Of a DNA stretch of 64,000 bases, positions 43,014-58,000 are shown piece by piece. The notes under the pieces were generated by a model. It saw only the letters and a list, made by a program, of their open reading frames with translations, was not told the origin of the DNA and ran no database searches. Position numbers and translations under genes: made by a program. Location of the stretch: NCBI RefSeq assembly GCF_016859285.1, contig NC_053417.1, positions 25,739,206 through 25,803,205 on the forward strand. The letters run 5' to 3'. This stretch comes from Xiphias gladius. Taxonomy: Eukaryota > Chordata > Actinopteri > Istiophoriformes > Xiphiidae. The first letter of the stretch is position 1. The number at the start of each line of letters is the position of its first letter.

Positions 43014-46000
43014 GTTAGTGTCAGCCAAAGGCCACTTCTCCGCCCCCCCCCTCCCTTTAAGCCCCAAAGCCACCACCCACCTCTCTGAGCCTGGCCCCGA
43101 TTCGCTGTCGTCTTCTTGGACACACTTTCAGAGATTCATAATCTGATCATCTTGTCTGTCCTTTTTGCACTCCTCATTGTTGCTTGTAATGTGGGTGGTT
43201 GAAGCTCATTGTAATGTTTGAGTCATTTTAAATCGCTATGATTCAGAGGATCAGATTAGCGCTGGGACTGTTAATTACTTTAACAATCGACTAATCTGAC
43301 TTTTTTTTTAGTTTTTACATGGTCAAAAAACACAGACAAACGCTCATTAGAACTCCCTCGGGCCCAAAGTGGCGTCTATAAATCACGGCCAAGGTTCAAA
43401 ACTCAAAGATATTCAGTTTACAATAATATAAAAAAAGAGAAAATACTCCCATAAGAAGCTGGTACCAGCAGGTCCTCGGAGGTTTGCTTGAAAAGTGACC
43501 CAAACAGTGACTCAATATTCAGTGTCATTATTGATGAACTTTTCCGTCGATCGATCGATCGACTAACGGTTTCAACACTAGATCAGAGCCGTGCCTCAAA
43601 TGCAAATGTTATATATATTTCTTAGATCTCTTTAGTTTAATCTAGGAATACTGTAGCCTTGTTTGCTTATGGTCAGACCAATCCCAAATGACCACACATT
43701 AGCATGCCTCTGGATGCGTAGGCACACGGCCGCTGGTTAGATTTTCCCTATGACTTACGCCGGAGGGCGTTTTCTGACAGATGCAGTTTACACTGTCATA
43801 GCAATGTGCCGGCTCGGTACACTGATGAGGCTCGGTTAGTAAATGAAACGCAGTCTACTTCCTTCAGTTCACGTGTCGCCATTATAGGACGATCGATCGT
43901 CCCTTTTGGGTAATTGAATGTCTCATGTTCAAGTGAAGATCTTTAAAGGGCGTGAAGAGAAGCGTGATGGATAGTTTCGGCCACATTCGGAGCTTTACAG
44001 TCTCACAGCGCCGGTTCTTTATGTTCACATTCAGACCCGGAAGTGACAGACTTCTTTGGTTGGAAATTTCTTACACGGACGGCAGTTACTAAGATACGTG
44101 TTTTTTGACTCCCGCATTTCCCTGGCCTGATTTACATGTGCATTTGTTTTCCAGACATTCAGTTGTCTTAGAATCTTAATTTTGTGTATGAAGGCAGACA
44201 GTGAGAGCAGCTCAGATTTGTTTGGGAAGCAAAAGACAAGAGCAAAGCCCTTTTTGCATTGCAAACTGTGATGCTTGTTATTTGCTTTGGCTCGTGTGAA
44301 CAAGTTCTTCTCACTAGAACATATTGTAGTCGTTATTTTTCTGTACACGGTTTCTCCTGTGCTACCCTGCTCTTGGCAACAGTTTTGAAAATGACATACA
44401 GTCACCGTGCGAAGACACAAGCTTTGCCTAGGTCGTAATCTTGCACACTGGTGGTAATGAAATTGAGCAAAGTTGTAGTATGTGTGTTAGATATAAGAAG
44501 GACACTAGCGGAGGAAAAAACTACTATATGTGTTTGCGTGTTGTTCCCTAGTGAAAAGATTTGTAGTCTAAGCCAGGTCTATATTTGGTTGAGATCTTTG
44601 TACTTTTTAGTACGAGTGAGTGATATGTTGATATATACCAGGGAATCATATGAATTTGTTTACCGATTTGGCCAAACTATTTATACGGCAGTAGTTATCC
44701 CTTTTTTAATATTTCTGGGTGTATAAGGCCAGTGTCGAAGATTATGCACATCATTGTGGGCAACATTGGGTTTTAGTATGATCTTTGCATCAATATGAGG
44801 AAGTTTCTTAATTTGTCAAGTTTTTAATACAGAGGATTTTATCCATATACTTTCTCATTCGATTTTCCAGAAAATTTACGAGTAGGACTACAACTAAAGA
44901 CTTTTTTTATTATTATTGATTCATTTGCTGATTATTCTTTCGGTTTATTATTTAACTGTTTGCTTCATAAAATGTCAGAAAACAGCAACAACCAGTGAAT
45001 TTTTGGCCTTTACGCTTAAAAAAAACGATGAATGGATTATGAAACTAGTCAAACTGCCATTGAATATACTGTCAGCAGACTAATTGTTCAGCTCTACTTA
45101 TGATATAAACCAATATCATGATACAAAATGACGTATACTGTGATAGAGGATTTGATCCGTATTGCCCACTCCTACTTTCTTAGGTTTACATATGTTTGGT
45201 GGGTCATTTGTTCTGTCAGCAGAATTGTGATTTCCCTTAAAGGGGCTGTTTTGTTTTTAAAGGAAACGTTGTTAAATGCATCACAAACAACATATTGAAA
45301 CTGTGTTGAAAACGATGTTCTATATAGGCCTGAAGCCATATGTATGGCTACTTAGATGATTTTTAATCTACAGGTCATCAAAACAGTGTTGTACCAAGGC
45401 ACATGGAGACCAATGCTGTCAAATACATTGTCTGCTAAAATCAGTCATCAGTCTTGGCTTTTAAAAATTAATGTCTGGTGGTAAATGTCAGATATAGTAA
45501 TATGCATAATAACTTGCCACACAGAAAATATTTCACTCTCTGCTTTTTCTGTTCTCAGGTGCTCTTCAATCAGTTCAAGTACTTCTTCAACCTGTACTTT
45601 TTGCTACTGGCCTGCTCTCAATTTGTCAACGAGCTACGCTTAGGTGCCCTCTACACCTACTGGGTCCCTTTGGTATGTGGCATTTTGCAAAGCTTTGTTC
45701 TCTAAAACTGTTAATTATCATTGTCAATCAAATTTTATTTTCCATACTTAAATTGTGTTGAGTGAATCTTTTTTTTTTTGGATGGAAATATTAAGGTATT
45801 TCCTATAAACACAGTTGCCACAGCATTCACATACATAAAGTTGGTTTGCTCTTTTCTACTTTGGAGAAAACTACTTTCTTAATGTGGACATGCCACCCTG
45901 CAGGGTCTTGTTTTGATTATCACTATCATGAGAGAGGCAGTTGAAGAAATAAGATGCTACCTTCGGGACAAGGAAGTGAACTCTCAGATTTACAGCAAGC

Positions 46001-49000
46001 TTTCAACAAGAGGTAAGGATTAGAAGCGTGGCCAACATTGGTTGCGTTTTGTCTGCGTCTATATCTGAAACCTGTTGCTTATTTCTCAGCATTAGCGTCT
46101 ATTAACTGTAGGAGGTAGGTCCTATTAAAACTTATAGGGGCTAGGGGAAATGGTAGGTAATTCAAAGCAGAGATGTAAAAAGTGTACATAAGAGGCCTTG
46201 GTATAAAGTGCTACCAGCAATAAAAAGCAGGAGACCTCTTGTGGTTTCCATCACTTTGCCCCTTTGATGTGGCAGCTTGTTTTAGTCATAAACACAGTGA
46301 CTGGCTGCCTCCATGATAGTGGCCCCTGTGCATATCTTGGGGTTTATAGAAACTGTACGGTGAAGAAGTCAAAGCCTCTCATCTCTCCGTTGTTTCTTAG
46401 CCATATTTTCTTTCTCAGTGTAGCTGTTACCTGCGGCTGCTATGTAGATTTTTCCTTGTTGATCTTTCTTTCGTAAACAAATGTGTAAAATCCTACTCAG
46501 TGAGTAGAGCAGAGCACTATTGTGGAGTTCCATGAACCCTAATGCGTTGCAATATTAATGTGCTTTAATGTCTTACATATGCAAAGCCCAGAGGTCACGA
46601 CAAAGGTCAAGGGTCAGTGATCTCTTCCAAACAAATTTGCCCGTTCATTCCAAATGGAATGAGAGAAAAGGCTCAACTCCCCCAGCATTCTTTCAAATCT
46701 GCACAGAAAATTACTTTCCCTAATTCACTGAGGTGACCGGTGAGTTCACCAAGACAAGGCATTAGTACTTGGTTGTTTTGTTTTTTTAATTTTCACATTT
46801 GATTAGAAATGAAAGAACATTGTTATAGTCAGGAGAACTTTGTGTGTATCCTTGAAGAATAAATGTCAGTGCTCAAAAACCTGTGTTGAAATGGATGGTC
46901 CAGATTTATTGAAAATCTTAACTACATGATTGACAAATTTGAATTTCAAATATTTTAACTATAGGTAACCCATGTATACAAACTTAAACACGTCATTAAC
47001 ATTAAACTTTGTTGTGTATTTCAGGCACGGTGAAGGTTAAAAGCAGTGGTATTCAAGTTGGAGATCTTATAATCGTGGAAAAGGTTTGCTGAAGATTGTT
47101 TCATCCACATCTGTGAATAGTTTTGCTTTTTAGGACTGTCAAGTTACCATTTATATGAGAGCGAATAATGAGGGGGCTGTTAATCTTCTGTGCTCCAGTG
47201 GTGACTGAGGTGAAAGGAGTTTGTAAAGATTTTGTAATCTTGTGATCAATGCTGAGTTCCAGCCTGTCAAACCCAATGCACACAAAGCAGCTTAAAATGC
47301 CTTTAATTAGATCTCTTACACAAAATCAATAAAGTACTATCTATTGATATAAATTTTGAAATTTTGAAATTACGTCTATAGTTTCCAGTAGTTTAAAATA
47401 TCTAAGTTAGTTGGAGTTTTCAATCTGTTGTGTTGCTCTTTTCGTGGACAGAATGGTTTCTCTGAGGTCTTTGTACATGAAATATGAGAAGTGATGCCTG
47501 TCTTCAGTTTCCAACTGAGGGCTTCTCTCTGAATCGCTCATTTCAACGCAGCTGAAGGAAAGGTCACACATGTTGTCCTACACATTTCAGTAATATGGCT
47601 GAGTGGTTCAGAGTTATGTGGGCTGCAATTCAGAGAGACACTTCGGCAGAAGGGGAAACCAGTAGCTGACAAAAGAAAAGTGTTGGAATTTTTAAATTAA
47701 CCTGCATCTTAAGAGCCATAATACATCTTTATTACACTATCGACCACTTAGCAATAATCCGTGCGCAGTTCGGGGACTTTCTTTAGTGGAGTGGAGGGAC
47801 TGGGTCAGGCTGAGGGTAAAACCTGGTCAGGGTCCTGTTCAGGCCCAGACAGGATGATTTGTGCTGGAGGGCTTATTATTTTGACTGAATGGCTGCCGGT
47901 AATGTGGCACATGAAAAGCAAAAAGTCTTATTTTGCTGCAGTGAAAGAGCAGAGGAGGGAGCAGGAGAAGTGCAGGATCAGGAACCGATGCTGAAGTCAT
48001 GTTTTTCTTTCTGCCTTTCTTTGTAGAACCAGCGTGTTCCTGCTGACATGATCTTTTTAAGGACCTCTGAAAGAAATGGTAAACATCTGCTGGTCATTCA
48101 TCCAGATCTCCACAACAGACTGGCTGCCTTGCTGGCTGACTGGGGAAACGACTTGTTTAAAAAGGCGCTGAGGTGAAGGGATTAGCCCTGAGCCAGGACA
48201 GGAAGTCCTACAGGGTCTTAAATTCAAATTGGGTCCAGTACTAAAGTATCACTCAGGGTGTGGTGTGGTGTGGTGTGGCGGAGAATCGCTCCTCCATGTC
48301 ATGGTGAGATGGACACTGTAGACAAAAACGTTGTTCTCTCTTCATCTTCATCTATGACTAATTTTGTCTTTCAAATGAGAAGATAATGAAGAGGAAAATC
48401 AAGGCACACACAAAAAAATCAAATGCAAAGAGAGAGGAGGAGAGGTGAGAGGAGGCTGCCTCATCTGAATAGTCAAATATGGATTAGAACAAGATTTGTC
48501 AGTGACAACAGCAACTTAGTGAATTGCGTTGTTTATTTGTAAATATACAAAATACATAATACAAAATAAGCATCCCTGAGGCACAGCACATCAAAAACCT
48601 CATCACGGGGAGATGATGTTTTATTTTCATTCTCCAGAAGACCACTTGTGACTCTGTAAGAGAAGCTAGATGCTTGTTTTTGTTGTGTCTTCCTGTCGGG
48701 GGAAGAAAAACAACAGCTTTGTTTTACTGGAAATAGTGCTTGGTTATCTCTCTTCCATGTGGAGGCCATTAGGTCAATTATGAAGAGCCTAGGCCAGGAT
48801 TGGGAGTTGGGGCAGGATGACGCATGCAGGCCAATGGGGGGATGGGCTTTGGTGAATGCCTCCACTTCTACCCCAGCTTGATCCCAAAAGTAGTATGCAG
48901 CTCAGCCCCATTCCCAGAAGTTTGTCATTCATTTGTGACTCCAGGTTTAAATTGGTTCACAGCCCCTTTTCAAACTGGGGACTTGGAAAATGGATGTATG

Positions 49001-52000
49001 TGTATTAGAACGAGTAAGATCAGAGACCAGCAGAAGATGAAGGCAGCCTTCAGTATGTACTGAAATGTAAAATGTGTACATTCAATGCCATCATCCGGAA
49101 TAAAGATTGGGAGGTTTTTCTTTTGACTGAAAGCCTATCTATTGTTGCCCTCTAGGGGTAAGTGTGATTTCATCTGGCATCATTGGCAGCTCTTGTCCTC
49201 TCCCTTCCAGGCTCCTGTTTCCTGCGGACAGACCAGCTGGACGGAGAGACGGACTGGAAACTACGCCTCCCAGTGGCCTGCACTCAGAGACTGCCAACTG
49301 CTGCTGTGAGTCATAAAGTAAAGATGGAGAGGCAGTAAGGATGCCGGAGAAAAATTGAATGTTGCAACACTGCGTTATGACATTGTTGTGCAATTAAGAA
49401 ATCATGCGCTCAGGCGTAATTGCACGTGCAGACTATGGTCTAATGGAAGCAAGTCTTTCATTAGGCCAGAGTAGTAATTTAACTAGGCCTGGTCCTCGGA
49501 GAATGTCAAAGGTTAGCCTCAGGCCTGAACTGTTAGAAGAGTTCTTCGGTGTTCGACCGCTTTGGGTTTTTCAAGGCAAATATTCAGGTTGAGATTTTAG
49601 AGTCAAATTGTCTGTTGGTCAGTAAATTACATTTTCAGTGTGATACAGCAAAATTCAGTATATACAAATAAAATAGTGTTACTCTATGTATTTATTTATT
49701 TATTTAACAATCAATCTAACTTTTATTTGGGCTGAAGCTAAACTAAATTAATAAATTAAGGGATTTTGGCTTTTTTTTTTTTTTTTTTTTTAAATTTAAT
49801 TATAGATCTTACAAACGTTGTGATGTCAGAAAGAAACCCCCTTCTTATGAGAGGTGGCACTGCTGATTTTTGATATTTAATAAAAGGCTACTATTGGCTG
49901 TTATGGGCATACTGATATATTGGTCAAGAGCTGAAACGATTAGTCGATTAATCAGTCAGTCCATCGACAGAAGATTAGCCGGCAACTATTTTGATTACCG
50001 ACTATCAAAAGTGCCAAAAAATAATTGAGTCTGACTTCTCAAATGGGAGTATTTGTTTTTCTTAGTCTTCTCTGAAAGTAAATTGAATATGCTTGTTTTT
50101 CAGACTGTTGGTCAGAAATAAGACACTCTGAAGATGTTAATTTGGGTTTTCGGAAATTGTGATGGACATTTTTTGCTATTTTACAACATTTTATAGACCA
50201 AATGATTAAACCAGATTATAATCAGGAGCTTTATTGATAATAAAAATAATTGTGATTTGCAACCATGAGTCTAACTCAACCTTGAACTGCTACTTTTTTC
50301 TCAGGATTCACAAGATAGAAAAATAAAATAACTGTCATGTTTGTCAAACAAGTCTAGGAATATGTGTTTTTTTTTTTAATGTCTCGCACTAATTATAGCC
50401 TCAAGTAAAGATTCTCTATGTAACATGCAAAACCATAGAGCAAACACTGCTGCTACACAAACTGTAAATTATAATATAAATGATTCTGGTGCCCATATAA
50501 CTTATATGTTATCTGAGATAGTTAAATAATTTTTTCATGCTTGATGAGCAAGTTAGTCAAGGCTTTGCTTGTTTCTTGTCTTCTTCTCAATCATTTATAA
50601 TTATTCAAGTGATTCTTTTGTGTCAGTGATCCTAAACCATATTTTTGATGTCTCGCAGGACCTTCTCCAAATCAGATCATACGTGTACGCAGAAGAGCCA
50701 AACATTGATATCCATAACTTTATTGGAACTTTTACCAGGGTGAGTGCTTACGTTACAATTCTGCCGAAAACCTGTGCTCCTTTCAGACAGTCACCCCCTT
50801 AATGTTAATCTGATGACAAATGAACAAATCCGAATAAGTGCCCGAATCATTCTTGTTAGGTCGGACTCATAACATTTCCTTTAGAGACAGCGTGCAAGCA
50901 AATGGGAGTGAAACGAGAGCCCCAACTTAACATTCTGTCTTTTGATGCTTGTGCATCTTGGATATATTAGACAACAAGCAGCGGAATTCGCTCTCTAATA
51001 ACGTTAGATGATTTTAAATGTCTCGGCGGATTCACTGCGAGAAGCGAGGGGTGAGCATCACTCGTGTTCGCGACCTTCATTAATCAAGGCTTCAACGGCA
51101 AAATAAGTTTAAAAAAAAAAAAAAAATCCATCAGTGACAGAACAGAAAGCAGTCTTGTCTGAACAACCAAAAATCCTTAATTAAACAGATAGATGAAGCC
51201 AGCAACGTTTCGTGTTTTAAAATGATTCATTGGAATACCACTTTCTATTTACAAAACCTCTGTTAAACAAAGATCGCAACTATTTGACCATTTTCTGTCT
51301 TCCCTCCTCTGTGTATTTGCATGTCGGGTCAACTGTTGCAGGAAGATGGAGACCCCCCGGTCAACGAAAGTCTCAGCATTGAGAACACCCTGTGGGCCAG
51401 CACCGTTGTCGCCTCTGGTAAGTATCTGACTGGTGGTAAAGCCCTGGCGATGAAGCAGCTAATACCCAGGAAGTAACCAGGACCCAGCCGTTCGCTCTTA
51501 GCTTACAGAACTTCTCCGATGCCTTGTTCCCTTCGCATTCGTTGATGTGATGACTTGTCTAACCAAACGCACAAACAGAGGGATACAGAATGGTTCAGTC
51601 AGACATTCTCCCAAGCATAAGGGTAAAGAAAGTGTGCTTCTTCCACAGGAGACGGAATCCACTTTAACCCACGCGAACATATGTTATCTATTAAGCAATT
51701 GCAAATATGCGTCCTGTATTTCAAATGACATACTTCATTTGAAAATGTCTATACGTGTCAAGATTATAAATCTGGGAAGCGTCGTCTTGACATATTATGT
51801 TTTATGTTGTTCCTGGATTATATTGGCCTGAGGTGGGTTTGGTCTTTCTCTCTCCGTCACTCCAGGCACAGTGGTGGGGGTTGTGATTTACACAGGCAAG
51901 GAGCTGCGCAGTGTCATGAACACCTCCAACCCGAGGCACAAGGTACAGTACTGTGAACCAGAGACTGAAGGCCGACATCAGGTCATTTATTTTGCACAAA

Positions 52001-55000
52001 GATGTATTTATTTGGCAGATTTTCATCAACACATCAAATTTATCCTTCATAGATTAATTGTTTAATTTATTTAAAATGTAATTCATCCATTTATTTGCTT
52101 AGACTTACATATTGTACATTCAAGACCATTTGTGTTTATATTCACATGATGCATAATGTTCGCCTATGTTTGCACATAACAGGTGGGTTTGTTTGACTTG
52201 GAAGTGAACTGTTTGACAAAGATCCTGTTTGGGGCCCTGGTGGTGGTGTCACTGGTCATGGTGGCCCTGCAGCACTTCGCTGGCCGTTGGTACCTCCAGA
52301 TATTTCGCTTCCTGCTGCTCTTCTCCCACATCGTGCCCATTAGGTGCGTTTAAAGATCCAAAGTCATCTGCAGCGTTGTATTGTATTTGTGTGTAAGGAG
52401 CTAAAAAGCACTCATTTACTCTCGTTTATTTGATGCAGTTTGCGTGTCAACCTGGATATGGGAAAGATGGTTTTCAGTTGGATGATCAAGAAGGACTCCA
52501 AGATCCCTGGGACGGTGGTGAGGGCAAGCACCATACCTGAACAGCTCGGACGAATCTCCTACCTGCTGACTGACAAAACAGGTTAGACTGCAGGAAATGA
52601 CCCCTGAAAAGCAGCATAGCTTTGAGGTAGCCTTGGTTGTGTGGGCAAAAGAAACACTTAGGCCAGTGTGTGGACCACTAAAACGAGAGGTTATAGTGCT
52701 GAGGATTTGCCAAGGAAGTATGCAGCTGGACCTAAGTCGTTACCTTCCCTGGGGGGTTTTGCTTCTGTGGTGGGTTTTCTGCTCCCAGAGAACTGCTACT
52801 TACTGGACCCTTAAATCATAAAAAAGCCCAAAGTCCTCTCCCCCATACACACCTTTTAGAGCACAACACCTCCATCAGTGCACTTCCTCGGGCGCGAGGT
52901 GTTGCACCTCAGATTTACGGCCCTCATGCCCAATAAAATGATCAGCCGTTTCCCCACCCAGACCGCGATAAGGCCGGGGGAGTCAGACTAATGTACGTGC
53001 GAGGCCCCTGAGGTCTTTTTGATACACTGGCAGAGAAGGTTTTTAAAGTGAGTGTGAGGATACAGAGTTGTGTGTAGTGTCAAAGGGAAGTCTTCTGGCT
53101 CTCTTACCATTTTTTTTCCAGTCACAATATGTGCCGTGCAAACTCTGTTTAAGTAAGTAACTGATTAATGTCTGTAAATCCCAAATAGTGTGAAAGGTGA
53201 GAAATACTTATATACTATAGATATTTTAACGTTAGAAGAGTTAGTTTCCAAAATCATGTCTAACAACCAAAATCTAAAACACCATTTTGTATTTTTTGCT
53301 GTCAAACTTTATGCCAAATGTGGCAATTATTCTTGGAATTAACTGTTTAAATTCTAATTATTTTGTAGGAATTTAACTATTTGAATGCCTGTAATGTAAT
53401 CCTTACCAGGGACTCTTACCCAAAATGAAATGGTGTTCCGGCGGCTCCATCTTGGAACTGTTGCATATGGGATGGACTCAATGGATGAAGTGCAGAGCCA
53501 TGTGTTCAGCGCCTACACACAGGTAAAAAAAACAAAACAAAACAAAACAAAAGTCTAAGACGTGGAAGTCTATGCAATGCTCTGTCTCTGTTGAAGAGAA
53601 GAAAATAAACAGAAAACATTGAAATTCCAGAGAGCTTGGGAAAGGGTAAAACAAACAGACATGAACATTGTTTTAAGAAACATATCAGTTTGTGATTATT
53701 GTTTGGTTGAATGCTTCCTGACCTCAAATGACACACTTTGTCCCCCTTGACACCAGAGGTTAGTGAAGCAGGAAACAGGATTTGCCCACAAGCGAAGCAC
53801 TGACCGGACTTCTTTAATGACGCTACCATTAACCCCTGGAACGCCCAGTTTTCTAAAAATAGCAAGGCCACAATGCAAAAGCAAATTGTTCATATTTTCC
53901 TTACACATCTGGTTATGTTTACTATCAAAGCAATGTTTGAAACCGGGTTGTTTAAGCAACTAGTTCACTCATGCTTAGACCAACACATCCCAAGTTAACA
54001 GTCCGTGTTTTCCAATTAGCTTTTTTGAATGTGCTTTTTATATGTTTTTGTATATAGGAGATCAGCTGTCCACACAGCTTGTTTAGTTTTCAGTCACTCA
54101 TATGGCTTCTTTTATTTTGACAGTACTGATCACTAGTTCTATTGGCTGCAATAGCTGACCTTTCTTAGAAAAACCCCCGACCAAAATAAAAGACTCGTGC
54201 TAGAAAATACTGTTATAACTCTTTTCCGATTCCTGTATGCACTTCTGTTTGATCACAGTACCTTCTGTAATTGTCTTCAGCCCAACCATGACCTTCCAGC
54301 CTCCAGGGCTCCGGCGGCCACTAAGGTCCGCAAGACCATCAGTAGTAGAGTTCACGAGGCTGTGAAGGCCATCGCCCTAGTGCACAACGTGACACCCGTG
54401 TACGAGTCCAACGGGGTGACAGACCAGGCCGAGGCCGAGCAGCATTACGAAGACACGTGCAGAGTCTACCAGGCTTCCAGCCCAGATGAGGTATGACGGC
54501 CAGCAATACAGGACCATTTCACGGTCCTGCCGTTTCATTACCGACACTCATGTTAGTTTTTATCAACAGAACGATTACATTCGACTTTATAGACTGAGCA
54601 AATTCTGCTTTTTAAAACCTACAGGGCATGTGCTGACATGTAAAGTTAATATTTTTTTAATCATATAAATGATCTTGGCTTGAATTAATAAAAAAAAAAT
54701 AATAAAAAAAATTACTGCTAATTTTTAAATCCTAAAATGTATCATCAAGAACTCCGGTGCTTTAACATCCCCGTCCAGACAAAAATGTGTTTTAATTTTT
54801 TTTGTTTCTTTGTTTGACCTTCACTGTGGAGAAAGATGTATGTTTAGAGTTTGACACTAGAGGGCTGTTTTGCAAATGTGTACGTACAACCATGATTTGT
54901 GACTTCACCACCAGTTTGGAAGCCCAATCATGGTCCAATATGCACTTTAGGCAAATGTGATGTGGAAACTTGAATCCCTCAGTGCACAAAAAGTGAGAAA

Positions 55001-58000
55001 GGACTTTTTAGTGAGGGGAGAGAAATCTCGTGTCCAGTGGTAAAATTTCTGAAATGAAAAATAGTCACATTTTCAAAGATCCTGGATTTTTCAGTGAGGG
55101 TAGACGAGTACATATAATTTTAAGAGTTTTTAACAAGGTATTGGAATAAACATAGACTCAAATTAAGACTCAAATTATTATTCATTGCAGTGTATTTGTA
55201 TAGGTCTTAAAACATATCTGGAGGCCACCTTTAACATTTTATTATCTTACACCGAATCATCATTCAACATCTAATTTCAGAGAATTCTTTCTGGTTCTAG
55301 TTTCAAAAAGATATATTTATCTACTGGACTGTGTTACTAAATGGGACAGCAAGACGTCTGTGAGTTTGACAAACTCATCATAAGGTTGGTGGAGAACATA
55401 ACACGTGCCACTTAAATAATGATAATAATAACAATGATAGTAAACTTTTATTTATATACTGGTCGAACCTTTCCTACAAGAAATACAGCTCAAAGTGCTT
55501 TAAAAAACCAAAAAGAAAAAAAATCAACAGTTTCAAAACAACATTTTAAAATATTACAATACATTAAACAAGAGGAGGGAGGTCAAATAAAAAGCTGTTA
55601 GAAAATGGAAAATAAAATAAAAAGAAATAGGTTTCGATGGGCTCACGGGATTTTTTTCATCAGAAACATTTCTAACCAACAAAAACAATGTATTGCTCTG
55701 CTTTTTATCCTTTTTTTTTCTGTCTGTGTGGAAACACAGACTTGGATGTTTCCCACAGTTATTGATATAGGATGATATACGTTAATAAACACACACAAAG
55801 GCAGATACCTTTTATTTTGAGATATTTCAATCCGACCTGTAGGGAAATGTACACTTAATCTACTTAAACGTCAATTTCTCAAGGCTAAACAGGGAAGGAG
55901 AACAGATTTCCGATCTCAAGATGGAGAGTTGTTTGTTTTTGTCAGTAAAATCCATCATCTTGAGTGTCTTCAGTGCCGTCTTCATTGAAGGGGAACATTC
56001 ACAAGATAAATGGCATTCTACATTTATGTCCTTGATCAGTATGAATTCTTTGAACATCAGGAAGAGGGCTCCAGAATTTGACTTGATCCGTTTCCTGCGG
56101 TGTAAATACGGATTTCCTTAATGTGCTCTGCAGCCCATTGCACTTATCCCCTTTGAATTTCCTCTTTGATAGCATACTTTTAATATAGAGCCCTGTATAT
56201 CTGTTGTGATTTTAAAAAAAAACAAAAAAAAAAAAACAGTTGGATTGTTTTTTAGAAAACAGAGCTTTTTTACTTTTTTTAGGTCACACTGGATGCAAAT
56301 TTGAACAGCTGTCTTTTGGGTTGCTGAGCACCTGAAAGGTGCATTGTATCAGTTTTGATACAATCTAGACTGAGATTCAGTTTGCTTTCCTACAGCCTTC
56401 AGGAAGTCTTAATATAGATCTGGTTGAGGCTGTGAGTACTACGGACACAATGTCAGTGACTCCACTACAGCAGTCAGAATTGACATCTTACAACTGGCTC
56501 GTCACTTTCAAAAGATATCCATATTTAAGGGAAAATAGGATTATTTACTTATCATGTATTAATATCCAAAACATGTTACACATTTGTAACAATAATCAAA
56601 AGGATGGCTTACATTGTGCATGATTCACAGAGGAGAGCTGATATTTTGAATCACTTTGGTTTTCAGCTCATAAAAAAACTGGCCCTCTATGTGGTGGTTC
56701 TGAGTCAAGCCAACTGGATGCAGCCCTATTCAGTCCAGTTAGAAACCGGCAGCCAACCGGAACGCTGCTGTTACAAGGTGGTGCCTTCTGTGGTCGACAC
56801 CGGATTCGCGAATACCTCCACAGTGAATGTTTGTAGACTGTGACTAAGCACAATCTTCATATTTCCCAACCTGGATGACAAACATTATGGTAGTCAGAGC
56901 TTTAATGACGTTAAAATGCTCCTGGCCGGGCATTGTCAGACTACATTGTCACGTATTCCCAAAATAAATAAATCTGTGTTTTTAAAATTGAGTTGGAACG
57001 TCACAGTCTTTGTTGCTTTCTCTCATCTGTGTCCATTTGGCCACTCTGCTATTAGTCCTGTCAAAAGATGCATGATGAATTGGGTATGTGATCCGGCTTC
57101 TGGTCTGGAAGTTATTGGGCAATGTTACCCCCCCCTCCTTTTCTCCCCACACAGACCCCCCCCCCACACACACACACACACACACACACACTGCCATTGT
57201 ATTAATGGATGTCGTCTGTTGCGTCCTTCAGAAAGGATCAAGCAAAACCAATATTTTCAGTTCAGACATCTCCAGGGTTTATCAATCAATAGTCTTGAGT
57301 GCTGAAAATGCTTGAGCTATCGATTAAGGTTAAATGGTTACAGTGCTTTCTGCCAAGCGACTATCTCCAAAGTGTCCTCTGCTGTTTTCTTTGTAACTCA
57401 AGTAATTGAACATCTTACTGACATTATGGCTCCACCATGAGATTAATAGAAAAAAAAAAGAAAAAAACCAAGCACTGGTCCCTTTTCTCTCTCGCTGTGT
57501 GTTCCTGAGTGATGATGATATTTTATTATTTGTTAAAAACACAAATTATTGGTCACTTGATGAATATTGCAGTCTGTCCATCTCTCTCTCCCGTACGTTC
57601 AGTGGTGTGCTTTAATGACCGCCTACCACAGTCTTTACAATGTGGTGTTGATAGGTGTCGCTGGTGCAGTGGACTGAGAGCGTTGGGCTGACACTGGTGG
57701 GAAGAGACCAGTCCTCCATGCAGCTGCGGACCCCTACTGGCCAAATTCTGAACTTTACCATCCTGCAGATATTCCCCTTTACCTATGAGAGCAAGAGGAT
57801 GGGCATCATAGTACGAGTGAGTGTTAAGATGGTTTTGGTTTTGTTGCTCGTGATTAATGTTCTCCCCTCTTAGCAGTAGCTGCTGTGCATTTTGCTTTAT
57901 TGTGAATTGAGTTGATTTTTTTTTTTTTTTAAAATTACTTCCAGTTACAATCAGTGTAGGTCAGTGGCTGTTGCTAGGATGCTCGACATGCTGTTACTCG

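Larger units (their letters stand above)
43014..45558 (+). other. atp9a intron 2
   Basis: A 2.5-kb intron with GTTAGT donor and TTCTCAG acceptor. It carries two family-B TIR copies (43262-43584 and 44886-45106) and a 16-bp perfect palindrome at 43887-43902. The rest is unique. Confidence 0.6.
54491..57654 (+). other. atp9a intron 14 (3.2 kb)
   Basis: The largest intron here. It holds a LINE-tail-like fragment (55405-55600), A tracts (about 56214-56235) and a C run followed by a CA microsatellite (57160-57191). No gene lies inside it. Confidence 0.6.
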
